Shown: positions 46,466 through 58,935 of the stretch, in pieces
Numbering within the stretch: position 1 is the first letter of the stretch
Layout of the letters: the number at the start of each line of letters is the position of its first letter
Assembly (NCBI RefSeq): GCF_949987515.2
Contig: NC_082689.1
Coordinates: 102,772,957-102,836,956, forward strand
DNA length: 64,000 nucleotides
From: Delphinus delphis
Taxonomy: Eukaryota > Chordata > Mammalia > Artiodactyla > Delphinidae
Reading direction: 5' to 3'
Program-made: the position numbers and the translations under genes
The notes under the pieces: generated by a model
Told to the model about the DNA's origin: nothing
Seen by the model: the letters and a program-made list of their open reading frames with translations, nothing else
Database searches by the model: none

Positions 46466-48199
46466 CTTGCATCCTTGGCCTATAAAGAGGATTCCATTGG
46501 AACAAATCTTATAAGGAATTTGGGCCAAGGACTGGGGAAGGGAAAGACTCTATCAGACTTCTCTACTTAGAGCCCAAGAAGCTTAACATGGCATCCGAGC
46601 AGGGATGGCCAGCTAGGACAGAGGTAGGCTTCCGGCAACTTGAAGTGTTTCTCTGACAATTATTCCTGAGGTCTGAGATTACAAATGTCATTCCTCGGGG
46701 CCATGTGGTTGGGTACATGGTAGGTCCTGGTTGCTAAGCCAGGTGTCGAGCCCAGTCCCCGGCAAAGTCTGTCTGAGTCCACACTCCAGGTATACATGTA
46801 ACATGGAGATGATAGTAGATGACCAGCCTTCATGGCATTAACTTCCAGATGCCCTGCTTCGTCCTGACTCTGGAATCACTGCCCATTTTCTAGATCCCTT
46901 CAGTTCTGCCCCAGACTTAATCCATCCACTGACATTCACTTCCAGCTACTACCATGATTCCCATTCTTGTCTTTCTTCCGAACCTATCTCTCCAGGCCAC
47001 CTAATTGCAGATAGTATGCGATCTTCTTTAAAGGCACAGCCCCAGGATAGAACTTTCCCAGTAGTAGAGCCCAGGCTAACTCACCCTCTGCATTTCCTCA
47101 ACTCAAGGAAGCTTGTACTGGGCCTGGTTCAACCTAGCAAAGGGCTTGGACACCACATCCTAACTCCCTAAGTTGAGGGACTCCATAGCTACCACTTAGG
47201 GCCTTGGAGACTGAACCCTAGCTCTGCCTTCCTCAGACTCTTTTGGCTGCAGTCCCCAGAGATTTGGGGATTCGTAAAGCAAAAATACCCCATTTAGGGT
47301 CTGGGTGTCTCAGATGTTTTCTACTGCCCAGGGGAGATTTCCAGCCTGGGCGAAGGTCCACCAAGCCTGAGAAATTTGTCCGACTCCATCAAAGTCACAT
47401 TGGGACTTAAAACTCAAAACCCCTCTCCCCAGCAGGAAGGCCCCACTCTGTCAAGACATCAGCATGCCCAGCCATCAGTAATAATTGCCAATGAGAACGG
47501 AAGAACTGTGTAAGATAAAAGAGATTTTCGATTGTTCAGTAATGCCGAATTGCCTGTGGTCATGATGCGGGTGTCAGTCAGAGGTGAGGAAGGAGACCCT
47601 CCTCTCTGAAATTCACCTGCCAACCCACCCTCCCGCACTGCTCTAGTTCTAGGGTTACTCTCTATCAGCCACAGTGCTGTGCCTGGGCTATTCCTTTCTC
47701 TGTCCAGCTAAAATTAACCCCTTGTGTCCTTGGCCAACTTGCAACATGGAGCTATGAAATAGTGGAATGGCATACGAGAAACAAAAAGAAGAGAAGAATT
47801 ATTTATATTTACCACTGTATTACTTTTGAGCTCCTGGGAGAAATAATCCCAGATGCTATAGGATTAACTTGAGTCATTTCAAGTGGACTAAAACACTGTT
47901 GTTGAAAGGGTTCTCATTCTTTGACAAAATATGGGCGCCAAGGGTGTGCATATTAAACAACTGAGATGATCAGCCCTGGAGAATACATGAGTCATCCCTA
48001 AAATATTTTTGACCCTGCCCTGCCACGCAGGGCAGGATGCTGGAAGTTAGGTCGAAGGATAGGGGGAGGTGAACAAGGAGAGTGAAAGATGAAGGCCCAT
48101 TTGAAGAACTTAGAGTCTATTTTGTGAGACAAACAGGAACTTATGAAAACCCCCAAAATTGCAAGGTGTAAACAAGCACTTTGGAGTTCAGCTGTCAGC
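46466..48199. other. Unassigned unique sequence
   Basis: No gene or named repeat. Confidence 0.4.
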
Positions 48200-48770
48200 T
48201 CCCCCAACAAGCCTGGTGATATGGAGGGCTCCCGGTAGGACTGAATCCTGAAGGCTCAATAAGAGCCTAATGGGTAGGGAGGAAAGAGAGGGTCTCAGCA
48301 CAAGCTGGGGGATCAAGCTAACAGACAGATGAAGGCTGCTAGAGAAGGTGGGAGGGTGCGCAGTATGATTTCAAGTCCAGTTATTCTGACCTCCCTAACT
48401 GGCCCTGCCAACGTGCTTGCCATGAGCACTATTCTTCTATGGCTAGGCTAACCCCTGAGATTTATTTCATCTATTGGTTTATATGTTTGATTGAGTTAAT
48501 CAATGAACTGGTGACGGAACAGTCTTGAAGGATGAGTAGGAATTAGGTGGAAATAGGAGAAAAGATGCCCCTGGCAGAGGTGTACTCAGTGCAAAAGCCC
48601 AGAGGCTGAGGACATCAGGCCTGTCTAGGAGACCATGTGGTTGGTGGGGCAGGAATGTTCCAGGTGGGAATGAAAAGGGTCAGGACTGGGGGGCTGGGCA
48701 GGGACCCCATCCTGGAAGGCCTTACAGGTTTTGTTATATATTTTAACCAATTCCAGGAAATATAGAAATA
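48200..48770 (-). repeat. L2-type fragment (antisense), clear from about 48540
   Basis: 'cctggcagaggtgtactcagtgcaaaagcccagaggctgagg' and 'ggaccccatcctggaaggccttacagg' match the long antisense L2-type pattern (ggcagagggaacagcaagtgcaaaggccctgagg). Left edge uncertain. Confidence 0.55.
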
Positions 48771-49479
48771 TTTGCTTATTTTTTTTTTCTTTAGTGATAA
48801 TCTGTCTTTCTCAATCCCAACAAGAAGGTGGGCTTTCCAAGTTGGTTTTGGAGTTGTTTGGGGGATTATGGTGCAGACAGGGATCCCCTCTCTGAGCATG
48901 AGTCTCAAGCAGCCCTTAAAGCTTTGACATAGGTGTCTGTATCCTCCTTTGCCTGACTCTCTGGATGTGGAGCTGATGTGCTTGGGCAGGTAAACCATCA
49001 AGCTGAGACCAGGGCTTCCCGCCTCTCTCTCCCAGTGTGACTCAGACTGGGGTTCTGTGGCCTGGGTTTGGAGCCCCTGGCTCTCTCCCTTTGGTCTTTC
49101 TCCATTGGAGGCAGGACAATGTGTCTGGGCCCAAAGCATCCCTTAGACAGGGTAGCTGTTGTCTGGGCTCAACCCCAAAGTTCTCTCTGCAATTCCCCAG
49201 GCAGGGGCTGGTGCCTGTTTGGGCTCCAGCTCAGGCTCACAGATTCGCTGTCGGGTTGGGCACTGATTTACAATCTGCAAGTTGATGGATGCTTAGGTTG
49301 CTGGCAGCTGGATGAGTGAGAAGTGACTCTCAGATAAGAAAACCCCTCTCCAATATTTACAGCTGAGGTCTGAGAGTCCAGACAGCCTTCTGAGGTCTCA
49401 GCCAGGTCTGGAGGGGAGGAGGAAACAGCGGGTGGGTGGCCCAGGACTCTGGGAGGAGCAAGGACATCCAAGACAAAGG
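48771..49479. other. Unassigned unique sequence
   Basis: No gene or repeat. Frames at 48615-49561 overlap without domains. Confidence 0.4.
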
Positions 49480-49690
49480 AGGAAGTCACTCCGGGCTGGG
49501 AGTCCAGAGACCTGGGTTCTCCTCTTCGCTCCCATCTAATAAGCTGCATGACTCCAGGCAAATTATTTCCTCTCTCTAAGCCCTTTCTGCCAGAAACGAG
49601 AGAAAACAGTTTTAGCCTTTTTCTCAGCTGTGAATATTATAAGGATCAAATGAGATGACATCTGTGAAAGGACAATATCAGACTTTGAAG
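49480..49690 (+). repeat. MIR element
   Basis: 'gtccagagacctgggttctcc', 'ctgcatgactccaggcaaattatttcctctctctaagcc' and 'ttataaggatcaaatgagatgac' follow MIR. Confidence 0.8.
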
Positions 49691-50994
49691 CTCCCTGAAA
49701 ACATGCTGGCAATTAAAGCCCATGAAAGGATCAAGAAGGGGACCTCCAACGTGCTCACCTGACAGAGGCCCACATGGCACTGGGCGTGCTCACAAGTATT
49801 TTAGGAATTACATATTTTAACAATTACATATCCATTCTAATGTATATTAAAACATCCATGAAATAAAACCTGTGCTTTTGTGGCCTTTATTATTTAGCCA
49901 TGGCTAAAGTACAAATGTAAATGAAAACATTTAAAATACTGATGTGACAAATGTTATGAAGGTGCTCACAGATTCCTGGGGTTTAGAAAACATGGGCTGG
50001 GCACAGTTTTGTTCAATCTTCTGCCTTATGATGAAGGCATTGCTGCCCCATTCCTTGGCCAGGCAGCCATTCACCGTCGCAGGCTCTGTGGCGACACGAG
50101 CAAACAGGCTTGGAGGAGTAAATACCTGAGCCAGGTTCAGCAGCTGGTGTGCTGGGGTCCCACCCAGGCCCCCAAACTCCAGACTGTGTGGTCTGCCTGC
50201 TACACCCGGTGGCCATTCTCATCCCTGTGGGCCTTTGTCCAAGGGGTGAGTTCATGAAGGACTCCTGTAGCCATTCTCTTAGGTGATCTTCACTACAACC
50301 CAGGCAGGTGGCTGAGGATGCTATTGTTACGATGACTTTACAGCTACGGGAGGTTCTGGAAAAGGAAAAATGGGAGGGAGGAAAACAAGTCCCGTGAGCC
50401 GTGAGTGGCATAGCTAGACCCCTGAGGCTGATCGGAGGACTCACAGTCTGTTCCCAGCTAATCAGTTATAGTTCTTTGGAGCTTTTTTCTGTAGCTGGTT
50501 TCCCTCCTGGGAGAGAAAGGAGGATATTCAAATTAAGAGCAGAAGTGACACTTTTAAGTCATCCTTTCTTTAAAAACAAATACATCAAACCCTTGAAAGA
50601 GAGTCAAGTTCTGGGGGAATGACTGAAGGTAGGGGATGGGTTTTAGCGTGAGATTGCATAAAGGGAACGTCTCCCCATTTTGGAAGAACCCCAGATGGAA
50701 AGCAGAGGGGTGCTGTGAAAGGCAAGGTACCAGCACAGAGAGCTGAAGACCGGGGTGGCCCAGCCCTGTGGCCAGCATTACCTCTGGGGGCAGCTCCCTG
50801 CCGGACCGGGCCATGATGTGCATCCTGAGCCTTGCCGTTTGCATCCTTAGGATGGGTTTACTAACCTCACCCAAAGAAGGTAAGAAATACAATCATTTGA
50901 TTTAAAATGCCCATATCCCCAGTATTATTGTTCTTGGTCATTCTCATCAACACCTGACAAAGTATAATTTTCAACATCTCTTTCCAAAAGCAAG
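49691..50994. other. Unassigned unique sequence
   Basis: A 16-bp perfect palindrome (TTTAGCCATGGCTAAA) lies at 49893-49908 in an AT-rich part. A weak antisense MIR piece is possible at 50270-50350. No gene. Confidence 0.4.
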
Positions 50995-51230
50995 CAGCCT
51001 GAGAGGAGGAACTTTGCTCTGTTGCAGCCCCAGCCCCTGTATCAATGGCCTTCACGGTAGATATCCTGTAAACATGTGCTGACTGTAGGAACGAATGATG
51101 AATGAGTGAATGCTTGTACTGTAAGCTTCATTCGGGAGGGACTGTGCCTCGTGCCCTCATATGCATTTCAGTACCTAGCACAGAGCCGCTACATAATAAG
51201 CTCTCAACAAATGTTCACGAAATGCATGAA
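50995..51230 (+). repeat. Two adjacent L2 3' ends
   Basis: First, 'gagaggaggaactttgctctg' to 'gaatgatgaatgagtgaatgc' (about 50995-51113). Second, 'actgtaagcttcattcgggagggac' to 'cctagcacagagccgctacataataagctctcaacaaatg' (about 51114-51230). Each has the L2 order. They suggest a tandem or a re-insertion. Confidence 0.65.
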
Positions 51231-52474
51231 TTCCAGGATGGGAAAGCATTTTGTAAATAACAACAGACCAGGGACCCTGAAACATAAGATACACAAATAT
51301 AAGAGCAATATCCCACTACAGAGCAAATCCCCAAAGGGAAACTCATCTGGCAGCTACACACTCAACCCACTTTGCTGCAACTTCTGACTCCAGTCAACCC
51401 ACTGGTTATCTTGAAAATAACTGGCACGTGGCCTCTTGCTAACCATCACTTCTAAGGATGAAGTCAGCTGATTGCTTTCAAATCAATGTGCCTGTGGAGA
51501 CACAGACAGATTCCAAGCCAAAGGTGAAATTACAAAGTGAGCCCAGTGCCCTAGGCCTGCCAAGAGAGGAACCAGCCAGGGCCCATTAGGCCTTGAGAAT
51601 GATCTCTGTGCTAATAATATAAGCTACCATTAGTGACTTAAGGCAGAGAATTTTTTTAAATGCTAGAATGCATATGATTTTTATCTTGACATTATCCCTG
51701 TAATCACTGGTACTGATTAAAGACTTCTGCCCTAAAAGATGGATGGGCTCAAGCACTTAAATGTATGGTAATCTTTCCCCTCTTGAATGTTGTTTCTCCC
51801 AAGACATTCTTCCATGCACTTCAATTTGAAGACCAGCAATTGTCTTTCTTCAACAATTTGAAAAGCACTAGAGGTGGGTTGGAGGGGGATGGTAAAAAAT
51901 AATAATAATTCTAACAACCTCCATTCTTTTGCACTAAGGACATAAACTAAGCAGTTAAGAGCCCTGTTACAATTGTTCGTAATCAAGAGTCAAATGTTTG
52001 AAAAAAAATGCCAAAACATGTTAGTGCTTGTTTCTCCGTAAATACACAGGGCAAGACAGTCATCAAAAAGGAAATGTTAGGGTACCATCCCCTTTGCCCC
52101 TCTCACATCTGGCTAATGCCAAATGGACTGGAATTCCCAGGGCACTCCTGTCATCTGAATCCCCAGGTTCCCCTTCCCAGCCTGACCCAGTTGTCAACTC
52201 ACTCAGCTGACAATCTGCAATGGACTGAGATACTTTCAGATCCCTGAGTTCTCACCTCAGGCTTACACTTAAAAGCACAGTAACTGGGGCCGTGCATATC
52301 CAGAGACCAACCTGGGTCCTCTGTGATGGATGGGGGTTGGAATTATTTTTCTAGTAGCAAATCTTGAACTTCAACAACAATCACCTTATCAGCAACATTG
52401 AAAAAGCTGCAGTCAACAGCGGATAGATATCTTTGTGGAAATCTGGTTGTTCTTCTTTAAAGATTGCCTGAAGC
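51231..52474. other. Unassigned unique sequence
   Basis: No gene or repeat recognised. Confidence 0.4.
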
Positions 52475-52490
52475 AAGACACACACCTCTT

Positions 52491-52761
52491 TTAGGTCACT
52501 ACGGAGAACTGAGTAGAGTTCCCTGAGCTATACAGTCAGTTCTCATTAGTCATCTATCAATATTTTATACATAGTATCATTAGTGCATATACATCAATCC
52601 CAGTCTTCCAATTCATCCCACGCCAGTTGACCTGAATCGGAAGGCAATCCAAAAAAAGGGGGATATATGTATATGTACGGCTGATTCACTTTGCTGTACA
52701 GTAGAAACTGACACAACATTGTGAAAGCAACTCTACTCCAATAAAAATTAATCATAAAAAA
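52491..52761 (+). mobile_element. LINE-1 3' end with inverted 5' part
   Basis: 52491-52624 is L1 3' UTR text in reverse (AGAGTTCCCTGAGCTATACA, CATCAATCCCAGTCTTCC). From about 52625 the following L1 segment is forward (GTTGACCTGAATCGGAAGGC, CTGATTCACTTTGCTGTACA, ACTCCAATAAAAATTAATC, A8). The parts overlap by about 10 bases. AAGACACACACCTCTT flanks the whole at 52475-52490 and 52762-52777, an exact 16-bp duplication. Confidence 0.93.
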
Positions 52762-52869
52762 AAGACACACACCTCTTACTTCAGGAAGCTTGATGTCCCA
52801 GGCCCCCCACCGTCCAAGTTCAGACTAGATTTTTCAGGCTCCAGGTTGGCATTTCTCCAAGTAGAAGTC

Positions 52870-53275
52870 ACCTGCTAATGCTGCCCAGCACTCACTCTTC
52901 CCAAATGCCCCATCCAGTCTCCTGCCTCGGCACCCTTGCTCTTGCTGCCCTGCTCTCCAGAGCATCCTGCCTCTCTGTCTCTACTGGTCAAGACCCTACT
53001 TGTCCACTGAAGCCATGTTTAAAAGAGCCCATCTACCCGAAGTGTTCCCTGCTGAGCCCGGTCACAAGTATTCACGCCCTCTTCCTCCATTCCCTTGTCT
53101 GCCAGTGCACTCAGCACGCGGGGCTCGTGTGGGAAGCACCTGGTCACATGTCTATCTGTTCTCCCAGACTTTGAGCTACAAGAGGCCAAGGCTGGTTTTG
53201 TGTTCCTGATATCCTAGCATCTGGCGTAGGGCCTGGTACACAGCAGGATTAGTGTTTGCTGAATGAAACTGAATC
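52870..53275 (+). repeat. L2 3' end
   Basis: 'cccatccagtctcctgcctcggc', 'ccgaagtgttccctgctgagcc' and 'ctagcatctggcgtagggcctggtacacagcagg' then 'tgctgaatgaaact' follow L2. The 98-codon frame here is not a gene. Confidence 0.75.
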
Positions 53276-53429
53276 TGAATCCTACTCTTGGTCCTAATTC
53301 TGCCTGTTAGAGCCTCGGGGAGGAGGCATCTATTTTCTATTTAACCCTAACGTCTAAGGATCTTTCTTTCCAAGCGAAACTCTCCTGGTTCCTTTCACGT
53401 CTCCTGCCACACACCATTTCCACTGGCGC

Positions 53430-53560
53430 AGGGATACAAGCAGGTCAGGATTCAAATCCCAGCTTCCTAGTCACTTAGTAATACAGTTTTAACAAGACTT
53501 TAACTGGTCTGGGCTGGAGCTTCCTTAACTGTGAAATGACTCCAACACTTCAGAGGGACG
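53430..53560 (+). repeat. MIR fragment
   Basis: 'ggattcaaatcccagcttcc' and 'ctggtctgggctggagcttccttaactgtgaaatgac' match the MIR core. Confidence 0.65.
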
Positions 53561-53954
53561 CCTAGAAGACCATGGAGAGGAGCAAAGGTAAGGCACCCAG
53601 CAAAGTGCTGGGAGGCCCCTAGCACACAAGTCTCCAACCCTTCTCTATTCTACTCACACTTGGGGACTTCTGATCAGCCAGTGTCCTCCTGAAAGAGCCT
53701 GGAACCCCCAAGGTGACCAGGGAATAGTGAGGATAGTTGCGCTTTCATCTCCCTTAGTGGTCGCATTTCACTGTTAGCAAGTCCTATTAGCTCAGGGAAA
53801 ACTTGAGGTTTTAATCAAATGATGCCTATAAAGGTTAGAGAAATAAACTTCATTAAATGTTAGCACTAGATGATGCCTTTTGAGCCAAGGCACTGACAGT
53901 TCTAACGAATTGCAAATATGAGAAGGCAGCACCCTCTCATAGATATCCCAAACT
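53561..53954. other. Unassigned sequence
   Basis: No gene or repeat recognised. Confidence 0.4.
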
Positions 53955-54245
53955 CACCATGGCAGAGTGGTTACAGCCACTCACTCTGGAGAGCAGCAGA
54001 TGTGCTTTCCAATCCAGGCTCTGAAAGTGATGAGCTGTGTGGACCCAATCAAGTTACTTAGCATCTCTAAGGTTTGATATGCCAGGAGCCCTTGCTTCAT
54101 CTGATTAATGTAAGAATCAACACACGGAAAGCACTTAGTACAGTACCTGACAGAGTAGGCACCCAATAGATGAGGGATACCAAATAAGGCTGTTGTGAGG
54201 ATCCAATGTGATAAAGTCTGTAAGAGAAGTGCTTGGACGATATGA
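53955..54245 (+). repeat. Near-complete MIR followed by a second MIR 3' piece
   Basis: 53955-54175: 'catggcagagtggttacagcc', 'ctgtgtggacccaatcaagttacttagc', 'gaaagcacttagtacagtacctgacagagtagg'. 54185-54245: 'gctgttgtgaggatccaatgtgataaagtctgt'. The first covers MIR from its tRNA-related 5' end to its 3' end. Confidence 0.85.
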
Positions 54246-54399
54246 CGAGCCCAGTCATTGCACCTTTCAGCGTTTGAGGTTCCTAGCACAAGACAGAGTG
54301 CCCAAGTCAGATGCCTGGACCGTTCGTGACTTGTTTCTGTCTCCCTCCCCCTTTCTTCCCTCTCCTCCACCCCAAATGTCTTCAGGTTCTATTGATTCT

Positions 54400-54800
54400 A
54401 CCTCCCTACAATCTGTCTAGACTGCCTCCTTCCCTCAGTGCCACAGCCACCATCTTGGTTCCTCTTGAGAAAGCCAGAGGATTTCTCACGGGGAGAGTGA
54501 GCAGGGTCACTTTAACCTCACCACCTGTCAGAGGTCAACACAAGCGTCACTTCCTCCTCGTGGCCTCCTGGACCCTGTCAAATGCTCCCACAGTTCCTTG
54601 TCCTTCCCCTTCATAGCCATGATCACCACCTGTGCTTTTCTGTTTATTTCTGGTGCTATATTTGTCCTCCCCACTAGACCAGAAGATTGAAGAGTCAGAG
54701 ACTCTGTTCTGCTCATCATTGCTCATCCCCAGTAATGAACAACGCCTGTCATATGGCAGGTACTAAATAAAGATTGTTGGATGGATGGATGAATAAATAA
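54400..54800 (+). repeat. L2 3' end with GGAT tail
   Basis: 'gattgaagagtcagagactctgttctg', 'aacaacgcctgtcatatggcaggtactaaataaag' and GGATGGATGGATG follow the L2 3' end. Confidence 0.7.
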
Positions 54801-54839
54801 ATCAATGAGCACTGTGCCCTCTCCACCCTATAAACTGGG

Positions 54840-55420
54840 GTGATCTTTTAAAAAACGACTCTGATTATGTCATTCTCCTGTTAAAATCCTCTGTGATTCC
54901 CCACAGTGATTAGGATGAATTCCAAATTGCTTAGTCCATCTCACAATGTGTGCTGTCTGCCCATGACCATCTTTGTCCCTTACTCTCCCCTATGATTTTG
55001 CAATGCACTCAACACACCAGGCCTCTTACAGCCCCCGAAGGACCCTGCTGCCTTTGCACATGAAGCTTCTTCCCCTGAATCACTCTGCATAAACCCCCCA
55101 GACCGGCCCCACTTTATCTGACTAACTCCTACTGGTCCTTCAAGATTCTCCCAGCATCCCTCCTCCAGGAGTCTTCCTGCCCACACAGACTGAATTTGGG
55201 GACCGTTCTTTGAGCCCACAGAGTACCCTGTCGTTTCTTCTATCAGAGTCCTTTGTCTGTTCGTGGTGCATCTCCCCCATTAGCCCATGAACTTATTGAG
55301 GACAAATACCATATGCTATTCACATTAGTGTCCTTCATGTCCCCCACCAGGCTTGTCTCGGAAAAGGCTGACAGTACTTTTTCAGGGATGGGTGAAGTAG
55401 TGAATGAATGAATGACACCA
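54840..55420 (+). repeat. L2 3' region, longest copy here
   Basis: 'gattatgtcattctcctgtt', 'cctttgcacatgaagcttcttcccc', 'catgaacttattgaggacaaatacc', then GTGAATGAATGAATGAC. About 580 bp in L2 order, plus strand. Confidence 0.85.
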
Positions 55421-55699
55421 CCATTCCCCAGTCATACTTTAGCCGGGTTATTTATGTCAGAGCATCTCTTACTGGGTAGCAGTACGCAACTGAAAGACCA
55501 CAGAGCAGAGTTACTGCGGCCAGAGAAACAGGACCTTCAGGGCAGCAGATATAGAGTGCCCAAGACCAGGTGAAACAGTGAAGTGGGGTTTCCTAGCCAG
55601 CCAGAAAACTGTGCTAGGGCATCAAACATTCTGTACTGGGGGCTGGGGGCTGGGGGCTACAGCAGAAAATGAGAGACGGGACCTCAGATGTCACAGAGC
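55421..55699. other. Unassigned sequence with a GGGGGCT triplet repeat
   Basis: Three copies of GGGGGCT lie at about 55638-55658. No gene. Confidence 0.45.
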
Positions 55700-55930
55700 T
55701 TCCCTTCTCCTGGGAGAGCTAGAGACAAACAGTACACAAGTGGACCAAAGAGACACACCTAAACTAATAATAAATTATAATAAATTTGAAAGAAGCAAAC
55801 AAGAAAATCTGAGTAATATGGTCATGGACAGCCTCTCAGAAGAGTGATATTTAGGACAGAAAGATGAGAAGGAGCCTCATGAAAAGTAGGCAGAGGAGCA
55901 TTTGAGCTTGGCTTGTTTGAGGATCCCAAA
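55700..55930 (-). repeat. L2-type fragment (antisense)
   Basis: 'gagtaatatggtcatggacagcctctcagaagagtgatatttagg' and 'agatgagaaggagcc' match antisense L2-type text. Confidence 0.6.
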
Positions 55931-56029
55931 AGATATATAACCAGTGTTATTAGAGCACAGTATGATAACATCAGAGCTGTGCGTGTGGATGTGTATACAG
56001 ATGCGCGTACACACACACCTTCCTGTGTT

Positions 56030-56130
56030 TAAATCCCGAGCTATAAAATTTCTCATTTTTCATCTCATCTCAGTTTTCTTACCTATAAATGGCAAATGTG
56101 AAGGCTTAATAAAATAATGTCCCCATAGGA
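56030..56130 (+). repeat. MIR core fragment
   Basis: 'catctcatctcagttttcttacctataaatggcaaatgtgaaggcttaataa' matches the MIR core. Confidence 0.55.
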
Positions 56131-58317
56131 ACTGTCATAGAGGCCATACTTAGGGTTAGGCTACTTCCTACCTAGTTTAGTGTGGGGAGTGGAGGCAGGA
56201 CACAGTGAGTGAGCTGAGGGCTAGGCAAAGGATCAACCATGGCAGCTTTAGCTGATTTGCTAAGGCTGCCTCCCGTATTCCCTTCTTCCATATGCAAATG
56301 TGTTTTACATGTAATATATAAATTCACACAGGCGTGTATGTACAAATGCAAGCACACACACATACAAATGAATACACAGGGGAAATAAGACAGATGGGAT
56401 CAAATACAATGAATCTATACATGTGTATACCTGTAATACAAATAGATGGTTTTAAGCATTTACTTCTTTATGTATTTGTGTTTAGGGACTTATTTAATAA
56501 TGACAACAAAAAAGAGGTTTTGTCTACAGCCTTCCTTAAAGCACATTCACAGACGAAGGAGGACTTCTACCTTTGAAGGAGGGCCCCCTGGTTTGGGGAA
56601 ATAAGCCTTGGTTGTTTTGATCAGGAGATTCAGATTAGGTTGCTTCCACCTTGATCCTTGGGAGCTAAACGCCAGCCACTGTCTTGGCACTAGATAGCAT
56701 GTCCTCATCGACATCCGCTGTAATGACATAAAAGGGCAGTGAGTGACTGCCTTGATTATCTTGCTCATACAAAGAGGCCAAGAACTGTGCCTTGCTAAAT
56801 AATTGGAAAAATGTGGAATGCTCCCCCAACTACTTCATAAAATGCTTGCATCTGTTCACTTATGTCTAACATTCCAAAACTCCCAGGTATCCTTAATTAT
56901 AGGATCCAGAGAATTCAGAGGGGAAACGCCCCACTCAAATGTTTTCTCAGCTTTCATCTACACAGTAAAGAATGTGCTCTTCTTTTTCCAAACCACCAAG
57001 ATAATCTCATTCTATATTTTGCTGATTGGTCTGCAAACATAATCTTCAGTGGCAAAAATCTTGAAGGGCTGCCTTGAGATTTGAGCATTCAATCAGTCTT
57101 AGGAATTTCTTCTGGCAAAAACACTTAGGCCTGGTCAGGACTCGTGGGGCTGCGGTTGGCTCCATGTCTCTGAGGTTGGGTATGCCCAGTGGTGTGGTTA
57201 AGTATCATCGGCGCTAAATTTGGCCATGGGGTCTGTTTGAGGAAGTTGTGCTGATGTGATTTTGGATAAAAGTTAAAGGAAACAGTGCTATTTCACCTGA
57301 AGGACAGAAGACTGGGGAGCAATCAGATTTCTGTTGCCAAGTTCAGCAGTGTCTGTAGCCTGGAGCACAGCACAGAACTTACCACAGGACCCTGATTGCC
57401 TTTCCACCATCGGGATGGGAGCTTGTGGAAAGCACAGCACTGTTCTCTCACCTCTGCACCCTGACACACCTACACAGAGTGGATGTTCAGAGGATGTGTG
57501 CCAACTTTTGAATTCACAAATGAAGAGAAGAAATAATATTCTATTTTCATTTAAAACTATACATGAAGGCATGTACTAAAGCTAAACAGTGATTTCTGAT
57601 TTATATTTGGAAGAACTCTGTGACCAGCCAAGTGACAGCCAAGTGAAGACAGAAAATATAAGTGGGTTTACTGCAAAAGTTGAAGAGACTCTATTCTTGA
57701 AAATATTTTAGAATTCTTTGCCATTAATGCAGAATGTTTAAGTGTATTTATCTTCATGTAGATAGGGGACTGGATATGTCAACTTACCTCAAAGATTTAG
57801 TCTCGAATTAGCATAATTTTAAATGAACCCCATGATCATATGAATCCATACTTGCAGAATAGTTTGGTCTTTAATTTTGTCTGGAGCACCACTAAAGACA
57901 GAATATAGGAAAAGCTTTAATTCATTAGTGGTTGCTGGGGACACCAGTTAGCCCATAAGCAATAGGCATTCAGCATATGAGCCTGTGTTCTTTCATACAG
58001 TGTCAGTGACAGGCATTGCGAATCAATCATCACACTCCCAGTGAACTCAGGTGGAGCCTCAACATTCGTCTCAACCACTTCCAAGTAAACAGTGTTGCTA
58101 ACAGGAAGAAACCAGTTTACCACTTCAGATCTAGTACTTCTCTACTCCAAGCTTCTTGAGTAAGAATTTATTTAGCTCCCCCAGAGATATACAGTTCATG
58201 CCAGGGAGTAAGTGTATTTATAGGAGGAAAAAGGGCCCATAGTAATTAACTTCATTAAAATATTGAGGGGAAAAGGGAGAGATTTTGAGTACCTATATTC
58301 TTGAAATCAGTAAGTAA
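56131..58317. other. Unassigned unique sequence
   Basis: A short CA-rich patch lies at about 56350-56365. Frames at 56547-57579 have no domain. No repeat recognised. Confidence 0.4.
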
Positions 58318-58935
58318 ACAAATAGGTCTTGGGCATCTCCTATGGCAGGCACTGCATTAGGCACGGGGGACAGCAATGTCCAAGACAAGCAGAATGTCTG
58401 TCCTCAAAGCACTTTCATTCTAGAGTGTGAGGCAGGTAAAGAGCATGTAGACAAAAAGTACATATTATCATTTCAGACTCCTATAGAAGGTGGGGGTGTG
58501 GGCGTGTTGTTGCTTTAGTTAGAGCGTCAAGAAAGGTCTACAGAGGAGATGACCAAAAAAAGTCAGCCATGAAAGATTGGAAGAACTTTCCAAGCAGGAA
58601 AGAGAGCAGAGTCAAAATTCCTCAAGCCAAAATTAGAATGTTTGTGGAGACAACAGAGGGCCAGGGTAGCTGATGCAGAGTGAATGTTAGACAGACGGGG
58701 ACGTCAGAGAGATATGCAAGTGTGCGGTCAAATAGGGTCTGTGTGCCTACATTTGAATTTTATTCTGGTTGCCATTGTAGTGTTTTCAGCACAGGGATGA
58801 TGGTGATATAATATGCACTTCAGAAAAATCACTCTGGCTGCTGTGTGGACGACAGGCTTTGGGACTGTGAGGGAATGAGGCTGAAAGAAAATGAAGGTGG
58901 CTGTAGCTGTGGTAGCAGCAAGAAAAGACGGTGGC
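58318..58935 (-). repeat. Antisense L2-type element, first part
   Basis: 'ggcatctcctatggcaggcactgcattaggc', 'gtcctcaaagcactttcattctagag', 'tttgaattttattctggttgcc' and 'aatcactctggctgctgtgtgg' follow the long antisense L2 pattern. It is interrupted by the LTR at 58936 and resumes after it. Confidence 0.8.

Noticed and set aside
55638..55658. Possible G-quadruplex in (GGGGGCT)3
   Set aside because: Only three G runs are present. A canonical quadruplex needs four.
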